28,487 nucleotides of DNA from GWC2-45-19 sp964358085 (GTDB lineage Bacteria > Patescibacteriota > Microgenomatia > CAZETR01 > Amesbacteraceae): positions 1 to 28,487 of the forward strand of contig CAYHNU010000005.1 of NCBI GenBank assembly GCA_964358085.1, in the 5' to 3' direction. Both the position numbers and the translations under genes were made by a program. Every line of letters starts with the position of its first letter. The stretch's first letter is position 1. The notes under the pieces were generated by a model. It did no database searches and was not told where the DNA came from. It saw nothing but the letters and a program-made list of their open reading frames with translations. Shown here one piece after another: positions 1 to 6,541 of the stretch.

Positions 1-139
1 GAAGTTTGAGAGTTTCCTTCTTGGCTTCTTCTGCAGTCTGGCCCATGGCTTTGGCGGCTTCCTCAAAAGTTTTGGTGGTAATATTTTGGGGATGACCCAT
101 ATCGTCATTGGGTACCCCACATCCACAGTTGTAGCACAT
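1..139 (-). CDS. Small Cys-rich hypothetical protein, C-terminus cut by window edge
   Basis: The reading frame opens with ATG at 139 and runs off the left edge, giving 46 residues. It begins MCYNCGCGVPNDDMGHP and continues into a hydrophilic helical part rich in Ala, Lys and Glu. The start is secured by a near-perfect Shine-Dalgarno, GGAGGTGAG (minus strand, about 144-154). The three Cys in CYNCGC with a following His could bind a metal, but this is inference. I recall similar short proteins with a CYxCGC start in CPR genomes; no function is known to me. Confidence 0.65.
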   Translation of the reverse strand, partial: MCYNCGCGVPNDDMGHPQNITTKTFEEAAKAMGQTAEEAKKETLKL

Positions 140-161
140 AAAAGCTCACCTCCTTCAATAA

Positions 162-197
162 CTCACCCCTAACCCCTCTCTTACTTTAAGAGAGGGG
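162..197. repeat. Palindromic repeat family I, copy 1
   Basis: CTCACCCCTAA leads into a perfect 11-bp stem, CCCCTCTCTTA paired with TAAGAGAGGGG (173-197), with a CTT loop. There is no T-run on either side, so it does not look like a terminator. The same unit recurs near 1718, 23202, 25085 and 26735. Confidence 0.8.
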
Positions 198-215
198 GAT
201 TGGTAAGATTGATTT

Positions 216-830
216 ATGATAGCCAAAATTATAAAAATTGTCGATGAGACAAAAGAGATTAGGTCGTTTAGGTTGCAAGCAACGATGAATTATTCTCCAG
301 GACAGTGGATGTATGTGAGGCTGGATGAAAACTTAAAGCATCATTTTACTATTTCTTCATCCCCTACCGAGTCGTTTTTGCAATTTACGACTAAGTACCG
401 TGAAGTGTCAGATTACAAAAGGGCACTGTGGCAAAAAAGAGTTGGGGACAGCTTGGAAATTAACGGGCCGTTTGGCAACTTCGTGCTAGATGAAAAAGAT
501 CCTGCTCCCCACCTGTTTATCGCCGGCGGAATCGGAATTACCCCGTTTAGATCCATGATTAAATATGCCGTGGACAAATATCTGTCATTGTCAATTACGT
601 TGCTTTATTCGGTGAAAAATAAAAAAGAGGCGGCTTTTATCGATTTGCCTTTTACGCACATTATCGAATCAGAATCAGAAGGGCGGTTAGATAAAGAAAA
701 AATTGAGAAATATTGTCCGGATTGGAAAGAGAGAACCTGGTGGGTGTGCGGACCGCCGGCAATGGTAGAAGCTGTAATGGCATTCGCGCCACCGGAACGG
801 GTAAAAAGTGAAGAATTTACCGGCTACTAA
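216..830 (+). CDS. Ferredoxin-NADP reductase-like FAD/NAD-binding oxidoreductase
   Basis: This 204-aa protein has the ferredoxin-NADP+ reductase fold. An FAD-binding barrel comes first, with HFTISSSP (about residues 42-49) in place of the usual RxYS motif and GPFGNF near 85. The NAD(P)-binding part follows, with GGIGITPFRSM (about 104-114) and CGPPAMV (about 178-184). No 2Fe-2S or transmembrane domain is attached, so it is a minimal soluble reductase moving electrons between NAD(P)H and an unknown partner. The gene starts with ATG shortly after a palindromic repeat and has no clear Shine-Dalgarno. Its last 14 bases overlap the convergent metallopeptidase gene. The family call is firm; the partner is unknown. 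Confidence 0.85.
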   Translation: MIAKIIKIVDETKEIRSFRLQATMNYSPGQWMYVRLDENLKHHFTISSSPTESFLQFTTKYREVSDYKRALWQKRVGDSLEINGPFGNFVLDEKDPAPHLFIAGGIGITPFRSMIKYAVDKYLSLSITLLYSVKNKKEAAFIDLPFTHIIESESEGRLDKEKIEKYCPDWKERTWWVCGPPAMVEAVMAFAPPERVKSEEFTGY

Positions 831-1683
831 ATTGGTTTATGATATCTTGGATCACGTCCCAATAATTGTAGCGGGCACAGATAGTTTCGAGAGCCCGAAC
901 ATCACCCAAGCTGGCTGAAACAATAAGGGAGGTCTGAGGATACATGATAGCTTTAGAGTCATCGAGATGACCCAATCCCCGAGCATGGCCAAATTCATGA
1001 GCCAGGGTGTGCACTAATTCATTTTTATCTGTAATGAAAAAGATGTCGATAGTATTGGTGCTCCCCGTGTATAATCCTTCCTCTGGTTTAACTGACAACT
1101 CTTGATTAAAAGTATTGATCGTGCTGTTAATTTTTAAGATACCTGCGTTGTAATTCTGGGTTTTTTGGTTTAACGATTTGGCTAACTGATTTAGCTTGTC
1201 TGCCTCCTGCTGTAAATCTTTTTGCCTAGCTACTAATTTATCGTACTCTTCCGGCGGGGCTCCACCTTGGGAATTCCAATAACTGACGTCCTCATTCAGT
1301 TGTTTATTTCGGACGTTAAAATCGGCCACTTGTTTTTCGTACTGTTTAATTTGGGAGTCCAAACTGCCGCTTTGAGAAGTCAGAGTCTTCTCCTGCTTGG
1401 TAATATCTGTCTTAAGGGCCTGGCGGGTGTCGTAAACAAAATTGACGGTTAATGGTCCATTGGGGTCGTAGTCAAAAATATTCTTGGCAGTGGGCTTTTC
1501 CCAAACTTCTTCGGCTGACTTCAAATCTTTGAGTAATTGGTCCTTTTTGACTCCAAACTTAGGATCAACACTGCCGATTTTATACAAAATAGGCCGGGCG
1601 CAGGGGTAGATATACAAATTTCTAGCCGCCACGGTTCCTAACCCCAAAATTAAGAGAAATACAAGAATTTTTCTCATACTCAA
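817..1683 (-). CDS. Secreted matrixin-like zinc metallopeptidase with coiled-coil
   Basis: This is a 288-aa exported protease. Residues 4-20 are hydrophobic after MRK and form a signal peptide or membrane anchor. Residues about 85-195 are a long Gln/Lys/Asn-rich coiled coil. The catalytic site is HEFGHARGLGH (229-239), matching HExxHxxGxxH, with a Met-turn MYP at 247-249, as in matrixin-type metzincins. The family cuts proteins outside the membrane; the coiled coil may space the enzyme from the cell surface (inference). The start is TTG at 1683, six bases after AAGGTG; ATG at 1677 is the alternative. It converges on and overlaps the flavoprotein gene. Confidence 0.85.
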   Translation of the reverse strand: MSMRKILVFLLILGLGTVAARNLYIYPCARPILYKIGSVDPKFGVKKDQLLKDLKSAEEVWEKPTAKNIFDYDPNGPLTVNFVYDTRQALKTDITKQEKTLTSQSGSLDSQIKQYEKQVADFNVRNKQLNEDVSYWNSQGGAPPEEYDKLVARQKDLQQEADKLNQLAKSLNQKTQNYNAGILKINSTINTFNQELSVKPEEGLYTGSTNTIDIFFITDKNELVHTLAHEFGHARGLGHLDDSKAIMYPQTSLIVSASLGDVRALETICARYNYWDVIQDIINQFSSR

Positions 1684-1717
1684 ATTTTACACCTTATGAC
1701 GGTATCTCCCCCTCGTT

Positions 1718-1740
1718 CCCCCTCTTAATCTAAGAGGGGG
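1718..1740. repeat. Palindromic repeat family I, copy 2
   Basis: CCCCCTCTTA pairs with TAAGAGGGGG around an ATC loop. It lies between the metallopeptidase start and tRNA-Gln. Arms and loop are the same as in the copy upstream of aspS at 25085. Confidence 0.75.
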
Positions 1741-1779
1741 ACGCTACTTTACACTTTAGTGATAAAATTGGCCTGGTAT

Positions 1780-1853
1780 TGGGAGATCATCTAACGGTAG
1801 GATCGCAGACTCTGAATCTGCTCATCTAGGTTCGAATCCTAGTCTCCCAGCCA
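1780..1853 (+). tRNA. tRNA-Gln (anticodon CTG), CCA encoded
   Basis: A full cloverleaf can be folded. The acceptor stem is TGGGAGA with TCTCCCA, including the U1-A72 pair typical of tRNA-Gln. The D arm contains AACGGTAGG, the anticodon arm is GCAGA-CTCTGAA-TCTGC with anticodon CTG, and the T arm is CTAGG-TTCGAAT-CCTAG. Discriminator G and a genomic CCA follow. It reads CAG codons. Its last 16 bases are copied downstream at 2195-2210 and, less one base, at 3486-3499, so it looks like the insertion site of a mobile element. Confidence 0.95.
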
Positions 1854-1885
1854 TCTTTCGCTAAAGCTACAGAATGGCATGCCAT

Positions 1886-2185
1886 ATGTACTACGCGTAT
1901 GTGTTATTAAGTTCAAAATCTCACATTTTCTATTTCGGTTCTACAAACGATCTTAAAAATCGACTCAGTTTGCACAATAAGGGACTTGTTAAATCAACTA
2001 AGCCTCACATGCCATGGAAGCTGGTCTGGTATGGAGCTTTTGATTCGGAAAAGCAGGCTAGAAATTTTGAACTTTACTTAAAAACGGGGTCTGGAAAAGC
2101 CTTTGCTTATAAAAGGCTAGTTTCTGTGGCTTTGGCGAATGATTTTCTGGGTGGTAGAATCCAAAGGGGTACTACGAAGCTTTAG
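1886..2185 (+). CDS. GIY-YIG domain endonuclease (tRNA-adjacent)
   Basis: A 99-aa single-domain protein of the GIY-YIG superfamily. It starts MYYAYVLL (first strand, GIY-like tyrosines) and continues with FYFGSTNDLKNRLSLHN, where YFG stands for YIG and the Arg of the catalytic helix is kept. The family cuts DNA with one metal ion; stand-alone versions resemble UvrC N-domains and homing nucleases. ATG at 1886 is preferred because family members start at MYYVY; ATG at 1874 is in frame. No Shine-Dalgarno is seen. The gene lies inside the inverted repeats and target duplication, so it may drive the element's insertion. YFG instead of YIG is a mild oddity. Confidence 0.8.
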   Translation: MYYAYVLLSSKSHIFYFGSTNDLKNRLSLHNKGLVKSTKPHMPWKLVWYGAFDSEKQARNFELYLKTGSGKAFAYKRLVSVALANDFLGGRIQRGTTKL

Positions 2186-2208
2186 CGTAGTATACCTAGT
2201 CTCCCAGC
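2142..2208 (+). repeat. Direct repeat R1: GIY-YIG 3' end plus tRNA-Gln 3' end
   Basis: The last GIY-YIG codons, a TACTACG/CGTAGTA hairpin and the copied tRNA end form a 67-bp unit. It recurs at 3434-3499 with about four mismatches and one deleted base. Confidence 0.8.
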
Positions 2209-2231
2209 CAAGATGCAAATCTATCAAAGCC

Positions 2232-3290
2232 TCATTGATTGGCCGATGGGAAAGATTTCTTCATGTCTATCACGTAGCGTTTTGCCATCTGTTTATGTTT
2301 GAGTGAATCCCATGCTTTGTTGATATCTTGAATATTGATAATTTCAATCTCAGGCAGGATGTTATGCTTGGCACTATACGTAAGCATTTCCTGAGTTTCT
2401 TTTATACCACCTATACCTGAACCTGCTATAGATTTCTGACCATTTATTACATCGCGCGAATGAAAGCCTGGCATAGGCTCTATTGGCCCCACGAGACAGA
2501 TCGTGCCGTGAAGATTCAGTAGTTGGAGATATGGTGATAGGTCATGTGCTTTTGGAATAGTATCAAGTAAGAAATCAAACGTATGCGCTGCTTTTTCCAT
2601 GTCCTGTTTAGACGTAGACACAATTACACCAGTGGCTCCATATGATTTAGCAACATCTGTTTTTCCCGGAGACGAACTAATGACCCACACCTGCGCACCC
2701 ATTGCTTTAGCATACTTAACAGCCATATGCCCAAGACCACCAAGCCCAATAATGCCAACTTTCATACTCGGACCAACATGCCAATGTCTAAGTGGTGAAA
2801 AAGTTGTAATACCAGCGCAAAGTAGCGGTGCGGCATGGGCCATATCAAGAGACTCTGGCAGAGGCAACACAAAATGTTCAGGTGCAACCATGATAGTGGA
2901 ATATCCACCTTTGGTGTCTGTGCCATCAACAGGATCTTTCGAGCTATATGTCCAGACAGTTTCTTTAAAACAGCTATTTTCAAAACCTTGCTTACAGGCC
3001 TCACATTCACCACAGCTATTAACCATGCACCCCACACCAACACGATCACCCGGTTTAAATTTTGTAACTGCGTTACCAACGCGAGTAACAATACCAGCGA
3101 TTTCATGACCAGGAACGCAAGGATATTCTACCTCGCCCCAGTCACCTTGAGCGGTATGTATATCACTATGACATACTCCGCAGTAGTGAACTTCAAGCTC
3201 CACGTCGCCAGCGGTTGGCTCACGACGTTCAAATTCATAGTGCGTAAGTGGCTTGTTGGCTGCTGGTGCTGCGAAGGATTTTACTTTCAT
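2232..3290 (-). CDS. Zinc-dependent NAD(P)H alcohol/aldehyde dehydrogenase, YahK/cinnamyl-alcohol-dehydrogenase type
   Basis: The 352-aa protein is a full-length medium-chain zinc alcohol dehydrogenase. Catalytic zinc ligands lie in CGVCHSDIHTAQGDW and PGHEIAG, and structural zinc ligands in CGECEACKQGFENSC. The Rossmann fold has GLGGLGHMAVKYAKAMGA. Layout and wording closely follow E. coli YahK, an NADPH-dependent aldehyde reductase, so it probably reduces aldehydes to alcohols in the cytoplasm. The ATG lacks a Shine-Dalgarno; a GATAAT box ends 7 nt before it, so the mRNA may be leaderless. The gene sits alone between two copies of the tRNA-Gln 3' repeat, which suggests acquisition by horizontal transfer. 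The family is certain, the substrate is not. Confidence 0.93.
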   Translation of the reverse strand: MKVKSFAAPAANKPLTHYEFERREPTAGDVELEVHYCGVCHSDIHTAQGDWGEVEYPCVPGHEIAGIVTRVGNAVTKFKPGDRVGVGCMVNSCGECEACKQGFENSCFKETVWTYSSKDPVDGTDTKGGYSTIMVAPEHFVLPLPESLDMAHAAPLLCAGITTFSPLRHWHVGPSMKVGIIGLGGLGHMAVKYAKAMGAQVWVISSSPGKTDVAKSYGATGVIVSTSKQDMEKAAHTFDFLLDTIPKAHDLSPYLQLLNLHGTICLVGPIEPMPGFHSRDVINGQKSIAGSGIGGIKETQEMLTYSAKHNILPEIEIINIQDINKAWDSLKHKQMAKRYVIDMKKSFPSANQ

Positions 3291-3297
3291 GGATAAT

Positions 3298-3303
3298 ATT
3301 ATC
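3298..3303 (-). promoter_or_regulatory. -10 box of the alcohol dehydrogenase gene
   Basis: GATAAT on the minus strand is followed by 7 nt and then the ATG at 3290, which would put the transcript start at the start codon. No clear -35 was found. Confidence 0.4.
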
Positions 3304-3344
3304 TCACAATATTTTTTTTAATACCTAATTATCTTAAATATGTG

Positions 3345-3428
3345 ACAATCGTTATAACGATTGTAAGGTCCTAGACCGGACCGCTCAGCAAATCGATCAA
3401 TCTATATCAAAAAGGCGTGGCCTTTCAA
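3345..3428. repeat. Cassette-border direct repeat, copy A
   Basis: It starts with a perfect 20-bp palindrome (ACAATCGTTATAACGATTGT, 3345-3364), then a GGTCC...GGACC hairpin, then a 59-bp part (3370-3428) that matches copy B at about 50 of 59 positions. It ends in AAAGGCGTGGCCTTT. The left half matches copy C. Confidence 0.65.
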
Positions 3429-3433
3429 CAACA

Positions 3434-3499
3434 ATTTTCTAGGTGTAGAATCCAAAGGAGTACTACTAAGATTTAGCGTAGTATACCTAGTCTCCCAGC
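3434..3499 (+). repeat. Direct repeat R2: decayed GIY-YIG 3' end plus tRNA-Gln 3' end
   Basis: About 92% identical to R1, but a lost base breaks the reading frame. It ends in CCTAGTCTCCCAGC (3486-3499) just before the next gene. It marks where a second GIY-YIG element once ended. Confidence 0.75.
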
Positions 3500-3511
3500 A
3501 AGAAGGTAAAT

Positions 3512-4042
3512 ATGTCATTCAAAATTAAATCAACTGTTTCAGTTTTTGAGTACCCTCCCGAAGGTATCAAGGCCAAGGGTATAAACCATGTCGTTTTATC
3601 TCGAGAGAGGTTTTTACATCCCGGAGAAAAAATTTCTGTAAGTGGCTCTGTCACACATGACGTGGAGACAAGAGGTGGCTGGATTAATGCCAAAGGGGAG
3701 ATACGAATTATTGATGGGAATTCCGTGGGGATCCGCTGGAAACCGAGGTTGGGTGAAACTTTATTTCATGCAGCCATAGGGGGGCTCGAAACATCGGGCA
3801 TCAGATCTACAATTTCGGAAGCTAGGGAGTACACAAAATGGGAGGAAGAACGAAGAATGCAGATAAAGGAAGGCGGTATTCTACCTGAGCTTGGAGACGC
3901 ATATCATTCGGAACCGATACTTCCCGAAATTTTCACTTTGGCAGATAAAGCACGACTCGGACTTTTAACAGAAAAAACGTTGCAAAGGGTTGAGGGTATG
4001 AAACGCGTAGATAGAAGAACTGAACTTGTTTATGAGCCTTAA
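3512..4042 (+). CDS. Hypothetical protein in tRNA-linked cassette region
   Basis: This 176-aa soluble protein has no motif I recognise. Residues 1-75 look beta-rich (KISVSGSVTHDVETRGGW, then EIRIIDGNSVGIRW). Residues 100-176 are charged and helical (EAREYTKWEEERRMQIKEGG). There is no signal peptide or membrane segment. The ATG at 3512 follows AAGGTAA, an acceptable ribosome site, and starts 12 bases after repeat R2. Border repeat A lies upstream and copy B directly after the stop, so the gene occupies one cassette-like unit. No function is proposed. Confidence 0.6.
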   Translation: MSFKIKSTVSVFEYPPEGIKAKGINHVVLSRERFLHPGEKISVSGSVTHDVETRGGWINAKGEIRIIDGNSVGIRWKPRLGETLFHAAIGGLETSGIRSTISEAREYTKWEEERRMQIKEGGILPELGDAYHSEPILPEIFTLADKARLGLLTEKTLQRVEGMKRVDRRTELVYEP

Positions 4043-4060
4043 GTTATAGGTTCAAAAGGC

Positions 4061-4119
4061 TCTAGACCATCCCGCTCAATAGATCGATCAAACTAGATCA
4101 AAAAGGCGTGGCCTTTCAA
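4061..4119. repeat. Cassette-border direct repeat, copy B
   Basis: A 59-bp block, same orientation as copy A, fills the gap between two convergent genes (stops at 4042 and 4122). It includes the AAAGGCGTGGCCTTT hairpin, which may also help end transcription, though there is no T-run. Confidence 0.65.
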
Positions 4120-4121
4120 GG

Positions 4122-4640
4122 CTAACTCTGTATTGGATTAAAACCAATAAGATAATAGAATTCAGACTCCCGGCTGTGGTGTCTAATTCGATCAACTATT
4201 TTTTCAACTGGTAATTGAAAGTCTTTACCTTCTTGTTCTTTTACAGGACTTGTATCCCAAACAAAAAAATAATCTTTTTGCGAATTTCTACTATCCCTGA
4301 CAGCTGAAAACATATGGCCATCTTCAGGTCGTGCTCCAAATGTTATAACCCAAATCTTTTCGTGAGATAGTATGAAACTAGATGCAGTTTGAACATCTTT
4401 TAAATTTATCTTCACAACTTCTTCCTTTTCTCCATAACGCTCGGCAATATCTTTTGCTCCTTCTAGAATTCTATTTGCGTGAGCGCTAAAAGTAAGTCCT
4501 GAAAGCCATGTTGTTTGATCAGTGTGATGAGTAAAGCCAACGGAAGACGGAACACAAGAATCTGGGAGCAGACTACTCTCTTTATGGGCCCTTGCGTGTG
4601 CCATCAATATTGCAAGAGGTAATTTACCTGAACTTTCCAT
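4122..4640 (-). CDS. Hypothetical protein in cassette region
   Basis: A 172-aa protein of unknown family. ATG at 4640 is chosen over TTG at 4691 because an extended -10 (TGATATAAT) ends 7 nt before it, and the longer frame would run into repeat C. A lone Cys (SCVPSSVGF) near the N-terminus and a later GHMFSAV plus FVWDTSP recall the Cys-His-Asp layout of papain-like folds, but this is weak. There is no signal peptide or membrane helix. The gene lies between border repeats B and C, opposite in strand to its neighbour. Confidence 0.6.
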   Translation of the reverse strand: MESSGKLPLAILMAHARAHKESSLLPDSCVPSSVGFTHHTDQTTWLSGLTFSAHANRILEGAKDIAERYGEKEEVVKINLKDVQTASSFILSHEKIWVITFGARPEDGHMFSAVRDSRNSQKDYFFVWDTSPVKEQEGKDFQLPVEKIVDRIRHHSRESEFYYLIGFNPIQS

Positions 4641-4647
4641 ATATTGG

Positions 4648-4656
4648 ATTATATCA
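4648..4656 (-). promoter_or_regulatory. Extended -10 promoter, probable leaderless start
   Basis: TGATATAAT on the minus strand, 7 nt before the ATG at 4640. The TG extension and consensus hexamer allow a promoter without a good -35. Confidence 0.5.
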
Positions 4657-4686
4657 GGGGGATTTTGAGACAAACCATTTTTGTGA

Positions 4687-4735
4687 GACAATCGTTATAT
4701 GGTCTAAATGGGTTTAGACCGATATGCTCAGCAAA
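4687..4735. repeat. Cassette-border direct repeat, copy C (partial)
   Basis: It shares GACAATCGTTATA, a GGTCTA/TAGACC hairpin (perfect 8-bp stem GGTCTAAA with TTTAGACC, 4701-4720) and GCTCAGCAAA with copy A. The 3' half with AAAGGCGTGGCC is absent; a gene relic follows directly. Confidence 0.55.
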
Positions 4736-4801
4736 ATGAAACCTAGAATATTTATTACTGCTTCTTTCCAGGAAGAGAAAAACAAATTTGAAGATTTCTA
4801 G
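4736..4801 (+). pseudogene. Relic of a nucleoside 2-deoxyribosyltransferase-like gene
   Basis: A 21-codon frame reads MKPRIFITASFQEEKNK, then FEDF, then stop. The start resembles the N-terminus of nucleoside 2-deoxyribosyltransferase-like proteins (MKPKIYIAASF...), and FEDF looks like a later piece of the same domain after an internal deletion. It cannot encode the enzyme. It lies directly between border repeat C and the second GIY-YIG gene. The family match is from memory. Confidence 0.35.
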
Positions 4802-4809
4802 AACCGTCT

Positions 4810-5055
4810 ATGTATTTTGTTTATATCCTCCGGACTTCTGCAAATACTCTATATATCGGTCAGACAAATGATCTAGAAAGACGGATGAAAGAACATCGAG
4901 ATAAAACCAATAAGTCGGCAAAATATGTCCGCTATTTTGATTGCCTTAAATTGGTGTATCAAGAAACATTTAAAACCAGATCGGAAGCCATGAAAAGAGA
5001 GGTGGGGCTTAAAAGATGGACAAAAGCAAAAAAGGAAGCGTTGGTTGCAGGTTAG
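4810..5055 (+). CDS. GIY-YIG nuclease family protein (UPF0213-like)
   Basis: An 81-aa canonical GIY-YIG protein. It starts MYFVYILRTSANTLYIGQT, with the YIG strand and then NDLERRMKEH carrying the catalytic Arg, and a later Glu in QETFKTRSEAMKRE. It ends with the Lys-rich tail (LKRWTKAKKEAL) usual for the COG2827/UPF0213 group. These are small predicted DNA endonucleases with unsettled roles. The stop overlaps the stop of the convergent nuclease gene (5052-5055). It differs from the GIY-YIG protein at 1886, so the region holds two unrelated copies of the fold, both at the edge of the cassette array. Confidence 0.88.
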   Translation: MYFVYILRTSANTLYIGQTNDLERRMKEHRDKTNKSAKYVRYFDCLKLVYQETFKTRSEAMKREVGLKRWTKAKKEALVAG

Positions 5056-5879
5056 ATAACATACACTTCCTGGCCGAAGTCGTTGAGGCCTACAAATTTG
5101 GCTTTGCCCGCGGCGGCCAGCTCCAGATCGCGGCAGTCACGGCAGCCGTCGCCCTTGACGCACGGGAAGTTTTTTAGTTTGCGGGCTTCGGCCACCCGGC
5201 GAGCGACGGCCAGAATTCTGGTATAAGATTCGTCCGGATCGGGCAAGGCAACCGGTTTGGGAGCATCATCCCGGTCCAGGTACCAATAGGCTGCGCCGGT
5301 AACCGGCCTGTCCTGGCAATTCTTAACCAGCTGGAGATAGATGGGCAATTGTAAAGAATCCGGGTCTTCGTTGTATTTACCGGTTTTGAAATCCAAAATA
5401 GACACGCTGTCTGTAACGGCCACATATTCCAGCCAGTCGATTTTGCCGCAGAGAATAATATTGTCCTCATCTGACAGCCAGAAATAGGGCAGTTCCTGGC
5501 GGATTTTGACAGCTTTTTTAAGAATGGGCCCGGGGTTTTGAGTGATGCGATCCAACATGACAATACCTCTGGCTTTGATTTCCTGCTCCTGGGTCTCGTC
5601 TTTGAATCCGCCTTTTTCCCCGGTCACTTTGGCCCAGGCTAGATTGTATTTGTCCAGAAGGGGAATCTTTAACCGCTCTTCTACCGGCAAGACAGAGAGA
5701 GACTCGACCACTTCATGCACCGTCTGCCCCAAAGCCAGGGCGGGAGACATGATGGACATTTTCTTATTAGTTTTGGGATTTTTGTAAACGTTTTTGAGAT
5801 AGTACCCCCGGGGACATTTAAGATAGTCCCCTATTGAAGAGTGGGAAACCCAAATTGCTGTAAATTTATCTTTGGACAT
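5052..5879 (-). CDS. PD-(D/E)XK nuclease family protein (RecB/AddB C-terminal-like)
   Basis: A 275-aa stand-alone RecB-type nuclease domain. SHSSIGDYLKCPRGYYLKNV near residues 13-32 carries the first Cys, and GQTVHEVVE (about 52-60) the conserved His. The active site is CGKIDWLEY followed by SILDFKTGKY, giving the D...DxK signature. Then QLPIYLQL supplies the Gln/Tyr motif. The C-terminal CVKGDGCRDC provides three Cys. Together with the first Cys this fits the 4Fe-4S cluster of AddB and Cas4-like nucleases. It probably cuts single-stranded DNA ends in repair. No Cas genes or repeats are near, so a CRISPR role is not supported. It follows a truncated RhuM gene. Confidence 0.85.
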   Translation of the reverse strand: MSKDKFTAIWVSHSSIGDYLKCPRGYYLKNVYKNPKTNKKMSIMSPALALGQTVHEVVESLSVLPVEERLKIPLLDKYNLAWAKVTGEKGGFKDETQEQEIKARGIVMLDRITQNPGPILKKAVKIRQELPYFWLSDEDNIILCGKIDWLEYVAVTDSVSILDFKTGKYNEDPDSLQLPIYLQLVKNCQDRPVTGAAYWYLDRDDAPKPVALPDPDESYTRILAVARRVAEARKLKNFPCVKGDGCRDCRDLELAAAGKAKFVGLNDFGQEVYVI

Positions 5880-5920
5880 TGATATTTATCACTTTTCAGC
5901 TTTTTTTAGCAGTTTTTTCG

Positions 5921-6514
5921 CTAGACGGTCTGGCCGGAAATTGAGAAATGGAGCTTGTTTTGTACGATGGCAAAAAATTGTTTACTCTCATACGCTTTGG
6001 GTGAATAGTCAATCGCTGTGGCATAAATATCGGTAATTTTTTGATAGATCATCCGTTCGCTGGTACGAATGTCTTTGATTTCTTCGTAGAGTTCATCAAA
6101 ATATCTGGCGCTGAAACGGGAACCGTATTTAAATCTATTACTATCTAACGCATAGCCTTTATGAATGTAGCTTTTGAGAATGCCCGTCGCCCATTGACGG
6201 AATTGCGTGCCGCGCTCGGAATTTACCCGGTAGCCAATAGCAATGATTGCTTCCAAACTATAATGTTTCGTCTTGTATTCTTTGCCGTCAGTGGCAGTTA
6301 TCGAGTATTTTTCGACAACTGATTTTGAGTCAAGCTCTCCCTCTGAAAAAATATTTTTAAGATGCAATGAAATATTATCTATACCGCAATCAAAAAGTTG
6401 CGCAATTAGTTTCTGCGTCAACCAGATGTTTTCTTCGGCATACAGCACTTCAATGTTCACTGATCCATCCGGCGATTGGTAGAAAGCGATTTGATTATCG
6501 GATATTTTTTTCAT
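5921..6514 (-). CDS. RhuM family protein, C-terminally truncated
   Basis: The 197 residues match the N-terminal part of the RhuM family (usually about 330 aa). They include IAFYQSPDGSVNIEVLYAEE, IWLTQKLIAQLF, the RQWATGILKSYIHKGYALD block and FFAIVQNKLHFSISGQTV. The family then continues with an AEIIYERAD-like helix, which is missing. A TAG follows GQTV and the next gene starts 42 bases later, so the 3' part was lost. RhuM was named from a Salmonella pathogenicity island; its biochemical role is unknown, and it is common near restriction-modification and mobile genes. The product is probably non-functional or a reduced DNA-binding domain. Confidence 0.8.
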   Translation of the reverse strand: MKKISDNQIAFYQSPDGSVNIEVLYAEENIWLTQKLIAQLFDCGIDNISLHLKNIFSEGELDSKSVVEKYSITATDGKEYKTKHYSLEAIIAIGYRVNSERGTQFRQWATGILKSYIHKGYALDSNRFKYGSRFSARYFDELYEEIKDIRTSERMIYQKITDIYATAIDYSPKAYESKQFFAIVQNKLHFSISGQTV

Positions 6515-6541
6515 GGATTAATTAAGTTTAGTCACACATTA

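Larger units (their letters stand above)
1854..2210 (+). mobile_element. tRNA-Gln-associated GIY-YIG mini-element
   Basis: The segment begins right after the tRNA CCA and ends with a second copy of the tRNA 3' end (CCTAGTCTCCCAGCCA, 2195-2210). Just inside lie 10-bp inverted repeats, CGCTAAAGCT (1859-1868) and AGCTTTAGCG (2178-2187). The only gene is a GIY-YIG nuclease. A duplicated target, terminal inverted repeats and a nuclease together fit a small mobile or homing element that restores the tRNA end on insertion. No transposase or integrase is present, so mobility is inferred. Confidence 0.55.

Noticed and set aside
2599..3296. Plus-strand frames of 150-170 codons opposite the alcohol dehydrogenase
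   Set aside because: They are antisense to a fully conserved enzyme and have no domain or ribosome site.
4061..4119. Copy B as a tRNA or tRNA pseudogene
   Set aside because: A GGTTCAAAAGG stretch nearby recalls a T-arm, but no acceptor or anticodon stem can be folded around it.
3345..4735. Integron gene-cassette array (attC sites)
   Set aside because: The repeats lack a convincing GTTRRRY/RYYYAAC core pair and no integron integrase gene lies in the window; kept only as cassette-like repeats.
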